Shown: positions 15,859 to 24,107 of the stretch, piece by piece | Layout of the letters: every line of letters starts with the position of its first letter | How positions within the stretch are numbered: the stretch's first letter is position 1 | Program-made: the position numbers and the translations under genes | Assembly: GCF_900091845.1 (NCBI RefSeq) | Contig: NZ_FMCI01000325.1 | Span: forward strand, 1-38,736 | Length of the DNA stretch: 38,736 nucleotides | Reading direction: 5' to 3' | Origin: Streptomyces sp. SolWspMP-5a-2 | GTDB lineage: Bacteria > Actinomycetota > Actinomycetes > Streptomycetales > Streptomycetaceae | Notes under the pieces: generated by a model | Told to the model about the DNA's origin: nothing | Database searches by the model: none | The model's input: the letters and a program-made list of their open reading frames with translations, nothing else

Positions 15859-17766
15859 TCAGGAGACCCCGGCCGCGTCGGCCAGGACCACCCGGTGGTT
15901 GTACTGGATGGTGTAGTAGCGGGCGGCCCCGGTGACGTAGGTGTCGTCCGAGGAGAAGAAGTCGTCCGCGGGGGCGGGCGGTGCCGTGGCCACGTACGCC
16001 TGGCCCGCGGGGAAGGTGTACACGGTCAGCGCCTTCTGCGCCGACGGCGAGCGCCCCGCCGGGTACTCGGCGGCCTGCGGGTAGCCGGAACCGTACAGCG
16101 TGGCGCCGTCGGGACCGGAGCGGACGACGGTGACGCCCTCGGCGGGCTCGGTGTTGGCGCCGCCCGGGTTGTGGAACCAGACCTTCGCGCCGCTGAACCA
16201 GATAGCGGTCCAGTCGCCGTCACGGTCGGCGACCACGAACTGCTGACCGGCCTGGACCGTGCTGCCCCAGTCGTGGATCACGTCGGAGCCGGAACCGGCG
16301 CCCGGGTGCACGGCCGGGTCGGCGAAAAGGGGTGCCGTGGCGCTGGGCCCGGTGCGCACCGGCAGGAAGTTGGCGGGCTCGGTGCGCTCGGTGCAGGCGG
16401 TGGTGGCGCCGGTCGGGTCGTCGTCGGGGCAGACCTCGACGGTCTGCTCGTTGCCGCCGAAGTCCGGGGAGACGGTGACGGCGTCGCCCACCTCCGGGCT
16501 CTTGCCGTCCCGGACGGTGGCCGGGGCGCCGACCATCGTCATGAAGGAGCGCCAGTCCCAGTAGGGACCCGGGTCCCAGTGCATTCCGGCGACGTAACTG
16601 TCCTGCGGGCCGGGCACGTTGTCGTGGCCGATGATGTGCTGCCGGTCCAGCGGCACGTCGAACTTGGCGGCCAGGTACTTCACCAGGTCGGCGGTGGTCC
16701 GGTACTGCGTCTGCGGGTACCAACTGGCGCCGTGCGCGGCGAAACCCTCGTGCTCGATGCCGATCGAGTGCATGTTGAACCAGTAGTTGCCGGCGTGGAA
16801 CGCGATGTCCTTGGTCGGCGTCATCTGGGTCACGGCACCGTCGGAGGAGCGCACGACGTAGTGCGCGGAGTCGCCGCTGCCCGCCGTCTGGAACGTCTTG
16901 ATCGCGGAGTCGTACGACGACTCGGTGTCGTGCAGGACGATGTAGTCGACCTTGACGCCGTCGCCCGGCCGTTCGGCGACCTGGCCGTTGGAGGCGGCCG
17001 CGGCCAGGAAGGAGCAGTCGACGGTGGGCGGGCACTCGGTGTCGTCGGCGACGACGCTCGCCTTCAGCTTCAGCGCCGCGAGCTGGCGCCCCCGGTCCGG
17101 GCTCACCGCACGGGTGGCCGCGAGCTTCACCCGCTGCCCGCCGTCGACGCCGCGGGAGGCGCCCTCGCCGATGGTCGCGAAGACCCGGTCGGCGAACGCC
17201 TGCGCGGCCTTCCGGTCGGTGGACCGGCTGTACCTGGCCACCGCGCCGTACCAGTCGGCAGGGTCGGCGGAGGTCGAGCCGGTCAACCGCTTCTGGTACG
17301 AGGCGAGGAGGGCGGCGCCGCCGCGGATGTTCTCCCTGTCGTCGCCGCGCAGGCGCTCGGCGGAGGCGCCGGTCAGCTCGGCCGCCTCCGTCAGGGTGTG
17401 CAGGGCGGGGTCCGACGTCAGGGCGGCGAGGTCACCGCGGCCCACCGCGCCCGCGCCGCCGCCGGAGACCATGCGCTCGGTGACGTCCGTCAGGTTCATC
17501 GGGCCGTAGCCGCCCGAGGTGTTGTACTTCCCGTCGTGGTCCTCCCACTGGGACTCCTGGTAGGAGACGCCCATCAGGACCTGGACCGGGACGCCGAACT
17601 CCTTCGCCGCGTCGGCGAAGGAGGTCTGCCGCTCGGGAGAGGCGCCGTCGTCCAGCGCGGCCTGCGCGACCGACGGCAGGGTGACGCAGCCCGCCACGAC
17701 GACGCAGCCCGCCACGATCCCGGTGAGCGCTCTCCGGGAGGGCTTCTTGTGCAGCGTTTTCCGCAA
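15859..17766 (-). CDS. Secreted N-acetylmuramoyl-L-alanine amidase (Amidase_2/PGRP type) with lysozyme-like N-terminal region
   Basis: This peptidoglycan hydrolase would cut the bond between N-acetylmuramic acid and the stem peptide outside the cell. The start is TTG at 17766, seven bases after GGAGG, and it places a classic signal peptide first: MRKTLHKKPSRR, a hydrophobic core and cleavage after SVAQA (about residue 36). Residues about 45-210 resemble a soluble lytic transglycosylase/lysozyme-like region (VSYQESQWEDHDGKYNTSGGYG). The amidase domain (about 270-400) shows YIVLHDTESS with the first zinc His, the MHSIGIEHEG strand, an IIGHDNVPGP motif and HWDPGPYWDW near the last ligand. A C-terminal part (about 430-635) contains SH3-like beta segments (IHDWGSTVQAGQQFVVADRDGDW). 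It appears monocistronic. Confidence 0.85.
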   Translation of the reverse strand: MRKTLHKKPSRRALTGIVAGCVVVAGCVTLPSVAQAALDDGASPERQTSFADAAKEFGVPVQVLMGVSYQESQWEDHDGKYNTSGGYGPMNLTDVTERMVSGGGAGAVGRGDLAALTSDPALHTLTEAAELTGASAERLRGDDRENIRGGAALLASYQKRLTGSTSADPADWYGAVARYSRSTDRKAAQAFADRVFATIGEGASRGVDGGQRVKLAATRAVSPDRGRQLAALKLKASVVADDTECPPTVDCSFLAAAASNGQVAERPGDGVKVDYIVLHDTESSYDSAIKTFQTAGSGDSAHYVVRSSDGAVTQMTPTKDIAFHAGNYWFNMHSIGIEHEGFAAHGASWYPQTQYRTTADLVKYLAAKFDVPLDRQHIIGHDNVPGPQDSYVAGMHWDPGPYWDWRSFMTMVGAPATVRDGKSPEVGDAVTVSPDFGGNEQTVEVCPDDDPTGATTACTERTEPANFLPVRTGPSATAPLFADPAVHPGAGSGSDVIHDWGSTVQAGQQFVVADRDGDWTAIWFSGAKVWFHNPGGANTEPAEGVTVVRSGPDGATLYGSGYPQAAEYPAGRSPSAQKALTVYTFPAGQAYVATAPPAPADDFFSSDDTYVTGAARYYTIQYNHRVVLADAAGVS

Positions 17767-18193
17767 GGAATGTCCTCCGGTGAAGGTGTTTCGGTGCCGA
17801 CACACGGGCGCGCCCGGCGGGACCGTCCTCACGGGGAGGCCGTGCCGCGTGCGCCGGCGGACGCCCGTCCGGCAAAGGAGACGTAAGAAAAGGTGTCCAG
17901 GAACACCGGAAACACGCTCCCCGCACGAACACCGCACACCCTCCACACCGGTACCTCGGACGCCCGGTTGCTGCAGCGGGGACGCGAGGTCACGGGGGCA
18001 CCGGGCTGCGAGGTCACCGGGCTGCGAGGTCACCGGGCTGCGGGGGTGTCGGGCGGCTGGGATGTCGGCACGCGGGGCTATCGCGCTGGCCGTTCCTGAT
18101 CCCACCCCGAACCCACCCCCTCCCTCTTACCTCCCCCTCCCGGGTCCGCCGAACTCCGCCCGACGCGAGGGCGATCTGTGTACCTTCGGCCCC
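17767..18193. other. Divergent intergenic region with 16-bp tandem repeats
   Basis: This 427-bp region separates the amidase and winged-helix genes. It contains no convincing gene. At 18001-18032 there are two perfect 16-bp units (CCGGGCTGCGAGGTCA), with partial copies on both sides. A pyrimidine-rich run (about 18100-18145) precedes the winged-helix gene. Promoters for both genes must lie here, but no clear -35/-10 pair was recognised. Confidence 0.6.
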
Positions 18194-19297
18194 ATGTGCT
18201 CACTCAGCCACGAGCAGGCGAGAGCCTTGCGCAGCCGGGCGCAGGGCATCGGGGGCGGTGTCAGGTACGGTTCGGCGGCCGAAGTGGTCGAGCGGGTCCT
18301 CGCCGTGCAGGCGCAGGATGTCCGGGCCGCCGCGCTCGGCATCCGGGCACGGGCGGACGGCCTCACCGCAGCAGATGTCCGGCGGGCCCTCGAAGAGGAT
18401 CGGACCATCGTGCGCGCCTGGTTCCTGCGCGGCACCCTGCACACGGTCCCCAGCGCCGACCTGCCCTGGCTCCTGGGACTGCTCGGCCCGCACTTCCTGC
18501 GACTGGGCGCCCGCCGCTACCGCGAACTCGGCCTCGACGAGAACCTGTGCGACCGGGCGGAGGCCATCCTCGTCAAGGCGCTCGGCGACCACGGCCCCGC
18601 CACCCGGGCCGAGTTGACGGAACACCTGGCGCGGATCGGGGTGGCTCCCCGCGGTCAGGCCCCCTTCCACCTGATCCGGCGGGCGGCCTTGCGGGGGCTG
18701 GTCTGCCACGGTCCGGAACGCGACGGCGAGGCCACCTTCGTGCTCCTGACGGACTGGCTGCCGTCGCGGAAGGACGGCCCCCGAGGCGAGGCGGCCGAGA
18801 CCGAACTGGCCCGCCGATATCTGCGCGCGCACGCCCCCGCCTCCCCCGAGGACTTCGCCAGCTGGTCGGGACTGCCGATGACGGCCGCGCGACGCGCCTG
18901 GCGGGCCCTGGGTGCGGCAGGCCACCTCACCTTCTGCCACATCGCCGACGAGGCGTCCACCCTGCCCACGGAACACGTGCCGGAGATGGACCTCACGCCG
19001 TCCGCCGCCCCCGACGTACGGCTGCTGCCGGCGTACGACGACTACCTGGTGGGCTACTGCTCCCGCGCCCTGTCCGTTCCGGCCGCCCACGAACGGCAGG
19101 TGTGGCCGGGCGGCGGTCAGATCCGCCCCGCGGTCGTAGCCGACGGACTGGCCCGCGGCACCTGGACCTCGCGCACAAGCAGCACGGACACCGACGTCTC
19201 CCTGTTCGCCCCGGACTCCGAAGAGGCCGCGGCCCTCGCGAAGGGAATCGCGACGGAGAGCGCCGACGTCGCCCGTTTCCTGGGGAGCCCCCGGTGA
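18194..19297 (+). CDS. Winged-helix DNA-binding domain protein (HTH_42/YcaQ-like family)
   Basis: This 367-residue protein matches the actinobacterial 'winged helix DNA-binding domain-containing protein' family (HTH_42, related to the YcaQ/AlkX DNA glycosylases). The signature is VLAVQAQDVRAAALGIRAR near residue 35, then RTIVRAWFLRGTLHTVPSAD near residue 75 (the W.xRGTLH motif). Winged-helix units follow (GPATRAELTEHLARIG, SPEDFASWSGLPMTAARRAW), with the LLPAYDDYLVGY motif near residue 275. Related proteins act on damaged or crosslinked DNA, but many family members are uncharacterised, so the activity here is inferred. The ATG at 18194 is the start, and no strong ribosome binding site is seen. 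It is the last gene before the tRNA remnant. Confidence 0.8.
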   Translation: MCSLSHEQARALRSRAQGIGGGVRYGSAAEVVERVLAVQAQDVRAAALGIRARADGLTAADVRRALEEDRTIVRAWFLRGTLHTVPSADLPWLLGLLGPHFLRLGARRYRELGLDENLCDRAEAILVKALGDHGPATRAELTEHLARIGVAPRGQAPFHLIRRAALRGLVCHGPERDGEATFVLLTDWLPSRKDGPRGEAAETELARRYLRAHAPASPEDFASWSGLPMTAARRAWRALGAAGHLTFCHIADEASTLPTEHVPEMDLTPSAAPDVRLLPAYDDYLVGYCSRALSVPAAHERQVWPGGGQIRPAVVADGLARGTWTSRTSSTDTDVSLFAPDSEEAAALAKGIATESADVARFLGSPR

Positions 19298-19331
19298 CGG
19301 CGCCGCTGCACGACCTCCCGACGAAACAAGA

Positions 19332-19364
19332 AACCCCAGGTCACAGACAACGCGACCTGGGGTT
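19332..19364 (-). terminator. tRNA terminator hairpin
   Basis: AACCCCAGGTC and GACCTGGGGTT form a perfect 11-bp stem with an 11-nt loop just downstream of the leftward tRNA-Thr fragment, as expected for the original tRNA transcription unit. It may also stop transcription from the winged-helix gene. Confidence 0.8.
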
Positions 19365-19372
19365 CAAAACGG

Positions 19373-19414
19373 AGCCGCCTTCGGGATTCGAACCCGAGAC
19401 CTACGCATTACGAG
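19373..19414 (-). tRNA. 3' half of tRNA-Thr(CGT), attachment-site remnant
   Basis: Reading leftward, the sequence contains the anticodon loop CTCGTAA (anticodon CGT), the 3' arm of the anticodon stem TGCGT, variable loop AGGTC, a perfect T arm (TCGGG-TTCGAAT-CCCGA) and the acceptor 3' strand AGGCGGC. Upstream of the anticodon loop the expected ACGCA arm, D arm and 5' acceptor strand are absent. The gene is therefore cut exactly at the anticodon loop, as left by tyrosine-recombinase integration into a tRNA 3' end. The intact copy would be at the other end of the element, outside the window. No integrase gene is seen here. Confidence 0.85.
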
Positions 19415-19802
19415 GCCACGAGTGATCGTGTTGCCTGATGACGGCTGATACCGCGTGATGCTGTTGTGCCTGATCAGACCACGTCCGCCGTGCTGAGTGC
19501 CGGTACCTCGTGCCGCACCGTCCAAAGGCGTCCGGCCACCCCTGGCAACCCACGCCGCGCTTCAACACCTGCAATCGGCCATTGGCAGACCTCCACAGAC
19601 TACGCGAGGAGACAAGATTTCGCGCGCGACCGGCTCAGGACAGACCTCGTCGCGAACGCCGTCGCCGACCAGGATATTTGTAGTGTGGCTGCAGATCACC
19701 CGACTTGCAGGCGGATACCGCAGCGAAAGCCCTGCGAAAAGGATCGACAGGTGAGCCGCGCCCGAGACCGACGCGATCCCACTGCGTGGTGGAAGGAGGG
19801 GG

Positions 19803-20444
19803 TCACTGGGGGTCTGTGACGGTCACGTCGTAGGTGAGCGTCCACGGTTGGTGACCCGCGCGACGGCAGCGCACCCACAACCGTACCGGGGCGCCAACGT
19901 AGCGTTCGCGCCAATACGAGGGATCGTTCCAGGACGGGGCGAAGGACTCTTCCAAGGCATACTTGAGCCAGCCACCTAGCTCCAAGGGGACGGCGGGCAC
20001 CATGCGGCCGTTGGGGGAAGCGCCATCGACACCCGGCTTGAAGCGGCTGGGGCCCCAGATGGTCTCGTCGACCTGCTCCTGGGTGGGCTCGCCGGCGGGG
20101 TTGGCGATGTGGGTGTAGCCGTCATCGCGGATCTCGATCTCGACCGCGTCCAGGCGTTCCAGTGCGGGCGGCCCCTCGAAGGTCAGCAGCAGGCTGGCCT
20201 GGCTGGTGCTTGGACCGAGCCTGGTAATCGTGACATCGAAGCGTGGGGTCATCTCGTGATGCCATCGCTCCCGCTCGACCTGTGCCACCGAATCTGCGGT
20301 CGCATTCGCCCGGTCCGCGGCCCGATTGGACGCGTGGGCCGCCTGGTTCGCGGTACGGCCGATCCGCAGCGCGATGACCGCTGTGCCGAGTCCGGCCAAA
20401 GCGGATACCGCGCTGAGGCCGTCGGCCCAGGACACATCTGCCAT
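19803..20444 (-). CDS. Membrane-anchored hypothetical protein
   Basis: The ATG at 20444 (MADVSWADGLSAV) gives 213 residues and puts a single hydrophobic helix (about residues 9-28) at the very N-terminus. A coiled-coil-like stretch follows (NQAAHASNRAADRANATADSVAQVERERW, about 33-62). The rest is a beta-rich soluble domain (FDVTITRLG, ASLLLTFEGPPALERLDAVEIEI, then VRLWVRCRRAG and TLTYDVTVTD). No family was recognised, and no ribosome binding site is evident. It is the first gene inside the element and points toward the tRNA boundary. Small anchored proteins of this layout are common in actinobacterial integrative elements, but no function is proposed. Confidence 0.65.
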   Translation of the reverse strand: MADVSWADGLSAVSALAGLGTAVIALRIGRTANQAAHASNRAADRANATADSVAQVERERWHHEMTPRFDVTITRLGPSTSQASLLLTFEGPPALERLDAVEIEIRDDGYTHIANPAGEPTQEQVDETIWGPSRFKPGVDGASPNGRMVPAVPLELGGWLKYALEESFAPSWNDPSYWRERYVGAPVRLWVRCRRAGHQPWTLTYDVTVTDPQ

Positions 20445-20814
20445 GGCGAGACAGGCTATCCCCTGCCCGAGGGGGCACGCTGCCCTCTTGGAGCAGTTCG
20501 GTCGGACCCGGAACGACTTGGGAAGCGCGGGCAGGCTGGCAGCGCCCATGACCCCCTCACACCGCATGTCCGAAACAACTCGCCCCGGAATGCAGTTACA
20601 AGGCGAGCATTAGAATTTAATTTACGCCACGAGGATCCCAAATATGCATCGCCGAGTTAAAACGGGCATGCTCCACATCTCACAAGGCCCTGACCTGCAA
20701 GGACTGGAGATTCCTCCTTTCTCATGGGACCGAGTTGACGTCACCCCTCGCCGCACCTTCTAATTAATGAGCACTGCGCGGAATTATCTACCGTATTCTC
20801 ATCAGAGGACTGTC
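20445..20814. other. AT-richer intergenic region with promoter-like sequences
   Basis: This 370-bp divergent region contains the most AT-rich stretch of the window (about 20590-20660 and 20755-20800). No gene is supported. It holds a candidate promoter for the gene at 20815. Confidence 0.5.
20735..20764 (+). promoter_or_regulatory. Candidate sigma-70-type promoter
   Basis: TTGACG (20735-20740) is followed after 18 bp by TCTAAT (20759-20764), with an alternative TAATTA two bases later. It is well placed for the gene starting at 20815. Confidence 0.45.
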
Positions 20815-21180
20815 ATGCCTATCGACCCTCGCGTACCGCTCGCCGTAGATGACATCCGCAGACGCCTCGCGGACACCGACTCGATCTCCCTGCCCCGCCG
20901 CGAGCTGACAAAAGTCTGGCGCCACGCTGACGCCCTGCGCCTCTTTGAGTCCTGGAAGCATGATCCGCCGGACGAGAGGGATGCATGGGCTGAGATGATG
21001 AAGCCGCTGCGGGCTCGCTTGAGTAGGGGGCGGGCCATGGAGCTGCAACTCGCGCTGGAAGAGGCTGGCATTCACTGCGATCCCGCCTTGGGGCGTCTGA
21101 CCTCCATGACAGCCGTGGTGCGCATCTACCGGAAGTGGCGCGACCCCAAGAGCACTGCATGGAGCGCGGCAGCTTCGTGA
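20815..21180 (+). CDS. Small hypothetical protein of the defence island
   Basis: The ATG at 20815 (MPIDPRVPLAVDDIRRRLAD) lies eight bases after AGAGGA and gives 121 residues. An in-frame ATG at 20767 without a ribosome binding site is less likely. The protein is soluble, charged and mostly helical, for example SLPRRELTKVWRHADALRLFESW and RGRAMELQLALEEAGIH. It ends with an RIYRKWRDPKSTAW tail. No family is recognised. It lies upstream of drmE on the same strand, but about 400 bp of repeat-containing DNA separates them, so it need not be part of the DISARM operon. A regulator or an unrelated cargo gene are both possible. Confidence 0.6.
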   Translation: MPIDPRVPLAVDDIRRRLADTDSISLPRRELTKVWRHADALRLFESWKHDPPDERDAWAEMMKPLRARLSRGRAMELQLALEEAGIHCDPALGRLTSMTAVVRIYRKWRDPKSTAWSAAAS

Positions 21181-21273
21181 GCGGACGTCGAGGTCTGTGC
21201 CGCTCAAGATCCTTCTCACCGCCGAGGAGACAGGGCGAGGGACGTCACGACGCCCCTCAGCACTCAAGGCCCT

Positions 21274-21295
21274 GTCCGCGAGTGACCTCGCGGAC
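21274..21295. promoter_or_regulatory. Perfect hairpin / inverted repeat upstream of drmE
   Basis: GTCCGCGAG and CTCGCGGAC form a 9-bp perfect stem with a 4-nt TGAC loop. There is no T tract. It could be an operator or an RNA hairpin. Confidence 0.45.
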
Positions 21296-21376
21296 GAAGT
21301 CGGGGCGGGCTGGTAGGCGGCTGCCCCGCGCGGCCCCCACGCTCGGAACATCGGACTCCGGCCGGCCCGTTCCACT

Positions 21377-21420
21377 GACCGCGCGATCACCCCAGACCGC
21401 GATCGATCACCCCTGACCGC
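21377..21420. repeat. Direct repeats upstream of drmE, possible operator
   Basis: GACCGCGCGATCACCCC (21377) is followed by GACCGCGATCGATCACCCC and then a partial TGACCGC. These are about two and a half spaced copies built around GATCACCCC, about 160-200 bp before drmE. They are a candidate binding site for a regulator of the defence operon. Confidence 0.4.
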
Positions 21421-21578
21421 TCGCACGGCGTCATGGAGCTACGGGCGGCCAGTACGAGTACGCGCCCCTCAACCTGCGATGTCACGCGGGTGATCCCCGC
21501 AGGAAGCCGGACTCTTGTCAGTCCGGGCCTCTATGGTGGTAAGTGAAGATTCTGTGTCTGGGGGAAGGCCGGTGCGTG

Positions 21579-23990
21579 ATGGCCACGAGGGGCTGGAGTG
21601 GCCTTTCGGATGTGGTCCGACGTGGCAAGCTGCGGCGGCGGGTCTCCGGTGTGGGCATCCGGAAGTTTGGGGCCACCCGATTCGACGTGGAGCTGCTGGA
21701 GGCCGTCGACGCCGCCAGCGCACGGGGAGTGCCGCTGGCCTTGGTCATCCCTCTTCCCGCCGCTGATACCCCGATCGCGCTCGGCGCCGCCAGTCTGGTG
21801 GCCCAGATCGTTCGAACTGGTGGTCTCGATGTGACCGCGACGGTGGTCTCCAAGCGGCTATCACAGCGTGCAGCATATGACCAGCTCTACATCGACAGTC
21901 AGCGGCTTGCCGATTTCATCCCGCGGGCGCGGCTTACGGCTGACGGCAGAGTGGAGGTCATCGGCGGTCCTGTTCGTGACCGGGCCGGTCGGCTAGTCCT
22001 CACGTCGGATATGGACCGGGTGAGCAGCCGTGGAGCGCTGGTAATCGATGGAACTGCGGCTGATGTGGGTGATCTGGAGCCGCGTCTGCGCCAGTGCCGT
22101 GACCTGGTCTACATCACCGACACGCCGTTCGACTCAAACCTCGACGCCATCCGGGAGGCGGGCGGTGTCGTGTGGGCGTTCGACCCACCATCGTTCAGAG
22201 ATCTGGCGGCGCCTTTCAATCCGAGCGAAGGGACAGGCGAGTTCGCGGCTTCCTCGGAGTTGCTCCATGCCACCGCTATGACCGTGCGTGTCGTGCGAGC
22301 GCCCGAGGCCTCGACATCGCTGGATCAGGCATTGAATGGCACGTGGAAAGCTCTAGGACGGCTCGCCGCCGCGACCGGCGGGTCGGAGAACCTCGCGATG
22401 ACGCATGCGGTTCGCTGGGCGTGGGGAGTCCTGTCCACATTCAGCCTGTCAGTCACCACTCCCGCCTCCTACGACGCCTGTGTCCGACGAGGACCCTTCT
22501 CCATCTTGCTGGGGGATGCCACTAGCCACGCGAGGGCGGTATCCTGCCAGAGCGCGGGGCCAGCCCGGGAGGCCTGGGCTGTGGTCGCCGATGGGTTCGC
22601 CGACGTCTACGAAGCCGCCCGGGAACGGCCGAAGTTCACTCTCGTGCAGGACTGGGTCCGTGAGGAGGCCAGGCAGCGCGGGACCGGGATGGTCGTCACG
22701 CGCAACCAATCGGCGGTGTCGGCGCTGACGGCCGACTTGGACGAGTCGCCAATGGTTCCGCATGGCTGGGCGGAGCGGATCCGAGTGGTCTCCGTCCGTG
22801 ACCTTGCCTGCGGACGGGTCTCCAGTCTGCCAGTGTCGTCGATGCTGATCACAGGTCCGCTGCCGCGTGCCTATGCCAGTTTGCTGGCCGCTCCTGCGGC
22901 GACGAGGCTGCTGGTCACAGCCGCCGGGGAATGGGAGGCAGGGCGTGCGGCGCGGCAGGCGACAACCACATTCCTGGCACTGAGCGAGTTGCGCGCGAAG
23001 ACTGCGGCGGAGAGCACCGCCCGGCTCGGGGCCCACCCAATCGTGGTCCATCCGGCTGATCCGAACGTCGTCGTCCGGTTGGACGCCAGCATAGTCAAGG
23101 CCGCCGACGTGGCGAGGGACGTGAACGACTCGCCGTGGGAGCCGTTCGGTCTCGATGTCCTGAAGGTCCTAGCCAGGACCGGGGCGGTGAGTTCCGACGC
23201 GGTGGAGACCCCGCCGCCGGCGCGTGGCAGTAACGGTGACTCCTCGGTCCGAATTGACGCGATCACCGTGGAATTCGCCGACGGCCGCGCGATGCTGATG
23301 GATCCCAACGACGTGGTTTATCGCAGGAGGCAGAACAACACGCGCCAGGTCGCGGCCAAGTCCCTCCAGGCCGGTGATGTCGTCGCGCTCGTCGACGCCG
23401 CCGCGCGCAGGAACCTGTTCGACTCGATCATCGATGTCCTGTCGGAACTGCCCACGTACGCACCACTCGCCGCGCTGATCGCGTTCTGGCACGAGCGGGT
23501 CGCGCGCGTCTCCGACAGCAGTTGGACCTATGGGGAGATACTCGCGGCGATGCGACGCAACGCCGATCCGACGACGATCACGAGCGAGCAGACCATCGGG
23601 ACGTGGGTCCGCAGGAACTCCGAAGGCCCGGAGGACGCGGCTGACGTCAGACGCTTCGCGGAGGCGGTCCGCGACACCGAGTTGCTCCGCCGCGCGGACT
23701 CGGTGGGCAAGGCGCTGTGCACGAGCCGCACCATCCACCGGACGGTCGGACGCTGGCTGTCCGGGCAGATCACCGGCGCGCGCGTGGACGACCACGACGC
23801 GTTGATCGACCCGGCCCTCGGGATCCACGTCGCCGACCTCCTCGAGGCCGTGACGTTGCACCGGGTCACAGCCGTCCAGGCCAAACCGGCGCGCGTTCCA
23901 GCCAGCGCGATCGGCGTCCTCATAGAGCAATCCGCTATCCCGGGGCTGACGGCCCCTCAATCAGCGAGGGGAAACCGCGCGCTCACCTAA
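21579..23990 (+). CDS. drmE: DrmE, class 2 DISARM anti-phage system protein
   Basis: This 803-residue protein lies directly upstream of drmA and drmB, the position and size of DrmE in class 2 DISARM. The ATG at 21579 follows GGGGGAAGG. A GTG one codon earlier is an equal alternative, and a GTG at 21543 is less likely. Alternating strands and helices resemble a degenerate RecA-like fold: LVYITDTPFDSNLDAIREAGG near residue 190, then TGMVVTRNQSAVSALTADL and VSSMLITGPLPRAYASLL (about 380-435). No Walker A or DEAD/H motif is seen. The C-terminal part is helical (about 600-800). DrmE is known from DISARM but its biochemical role is not established. I base the name on operon position, length and overall layout rather than a diagnostic motif. 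Confidence 0.75.
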   Translation: MATRGWSGLSDVVRRGKLRRRVSGVGIRKFGATRFDVELLEAVDAASARGVPLALVIPLPAADTPIALGAASLVAQIVRTGGLDVTATVVSKRLSQRAAYDQLYIDSQRLADFIPRARLTADGRVEVIGGPVRDRAGRLVLTSDMDRVSSRGALVIDGTAADVGDLEPRLRQCRDLVYITDTPFDSNLDAIREAGGVVWAFDPPSFRDLAAPFNPSEGTGEFAASSELLHATAMTVRVVRAPEASTSLDQALNGTWKALGRLAAATGGSENLAMTHAVRWAWGVLSTFSLSVTTPASYDACVRRGPFSILLGDATSHARAVSCQSAGPAREAWAVVADGFADVYEAARERPKFTLVQDWVREEARQRGTGMVVTRNQSAVSALTADLDESPMVPHGWAERIRVVSVRDLACGRVSSLPVSSMLITGPLPRAYASLLAAPAATRLLVTAAGEWEAGRAARQATTTFLALSELRAKTAAESTARLGAHPIVVHPADPNVVVRLDASIVKAADVARDVNDSPWEPFGLDVLKVLARTGAVSSDAVETPPPARGSNGDSSVRIDAITVEFADGRAMLMDPNDVVYRRRQNNTRQVAAKSLQAGDVVALVDAAARRNLFDSIIDVLSELPTYAPLAALIAFWHERVARVSDSSWTYGEILAAMRRNADPTTITSEQTIGTWVRRNSEGPEDAADVRRFAEAVRDTELLRRADSVGKALCTSRTIHRTVGRWLSGQITGARVDDHDALIDPALGIHVADLLEAVTLHRVTAVQAKPARVPASAIGVLIEQSAIPGLTAPQSARGNRALT

Positions 23991-24107
23991 GCGAATCAGG
24001 CTCAGCGTATGTGGCCTGACCCACCCCATGCCTCCGGGCGCGCGATGAAGTCCGCGCCCAAGGCGCCTTCCATGTCCTTCGTATCACTCGGGACGGAGCG
24101 AGAGACG

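Larger units (their letters stand above)
19298..19802. other. Element boundary region without a convincing gene
   Basis: This 505-bp stretch contains the tRNA terminator (19332-19364), the tRNA-Thr 3' fragment (19373-19414), and then about 390 bp with no convincing gene. Just inside the boundary, two similar words (TGTTGCCTGATGA near 19431 and TGTTGTGCCTGATCA near 19463) could be integrase arm-binding sites. A short GTG-started reading frame (23 codons, near 19751) follows AAAAGGA but overlaps the end of the next gene and is not called. Confidence 0.5.
21181..21578. other. drmE upstream region with hairpin and direct repeats
   Basis: This stretch of about 400 bp lies between the small gene and drmE. 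It contains a short GTG-started frame (21197-21316, about 39 codons, possibly a remnant), a perfect hairpin, a direct repeat array and a TTGTCA (21515-21520) that could be a -35 element. No convincing gene is seen. Confidence 0.5.

Noticed and set aside
15895..17886. Long plus-strand open frame opposite the amidase gene
   Set aside because: The product is Gly/Val/Arg-rich without domain features, and the minus strand encodes a complete signal peptide and amidase domain.
19373..19445. Intact tRNA-Thr gene
   Set aside because: The 5' arm of the anticodon stem, the D arm and the 5' acceptor strand are absent on the right side; only the 3' half is present.
19466..19819. Small plus-strand gene just inside the element boundary
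   Set aside because: The composition is not protein-like, no ribosome binding site precedes it and it overlaps the end of the convergent gene.
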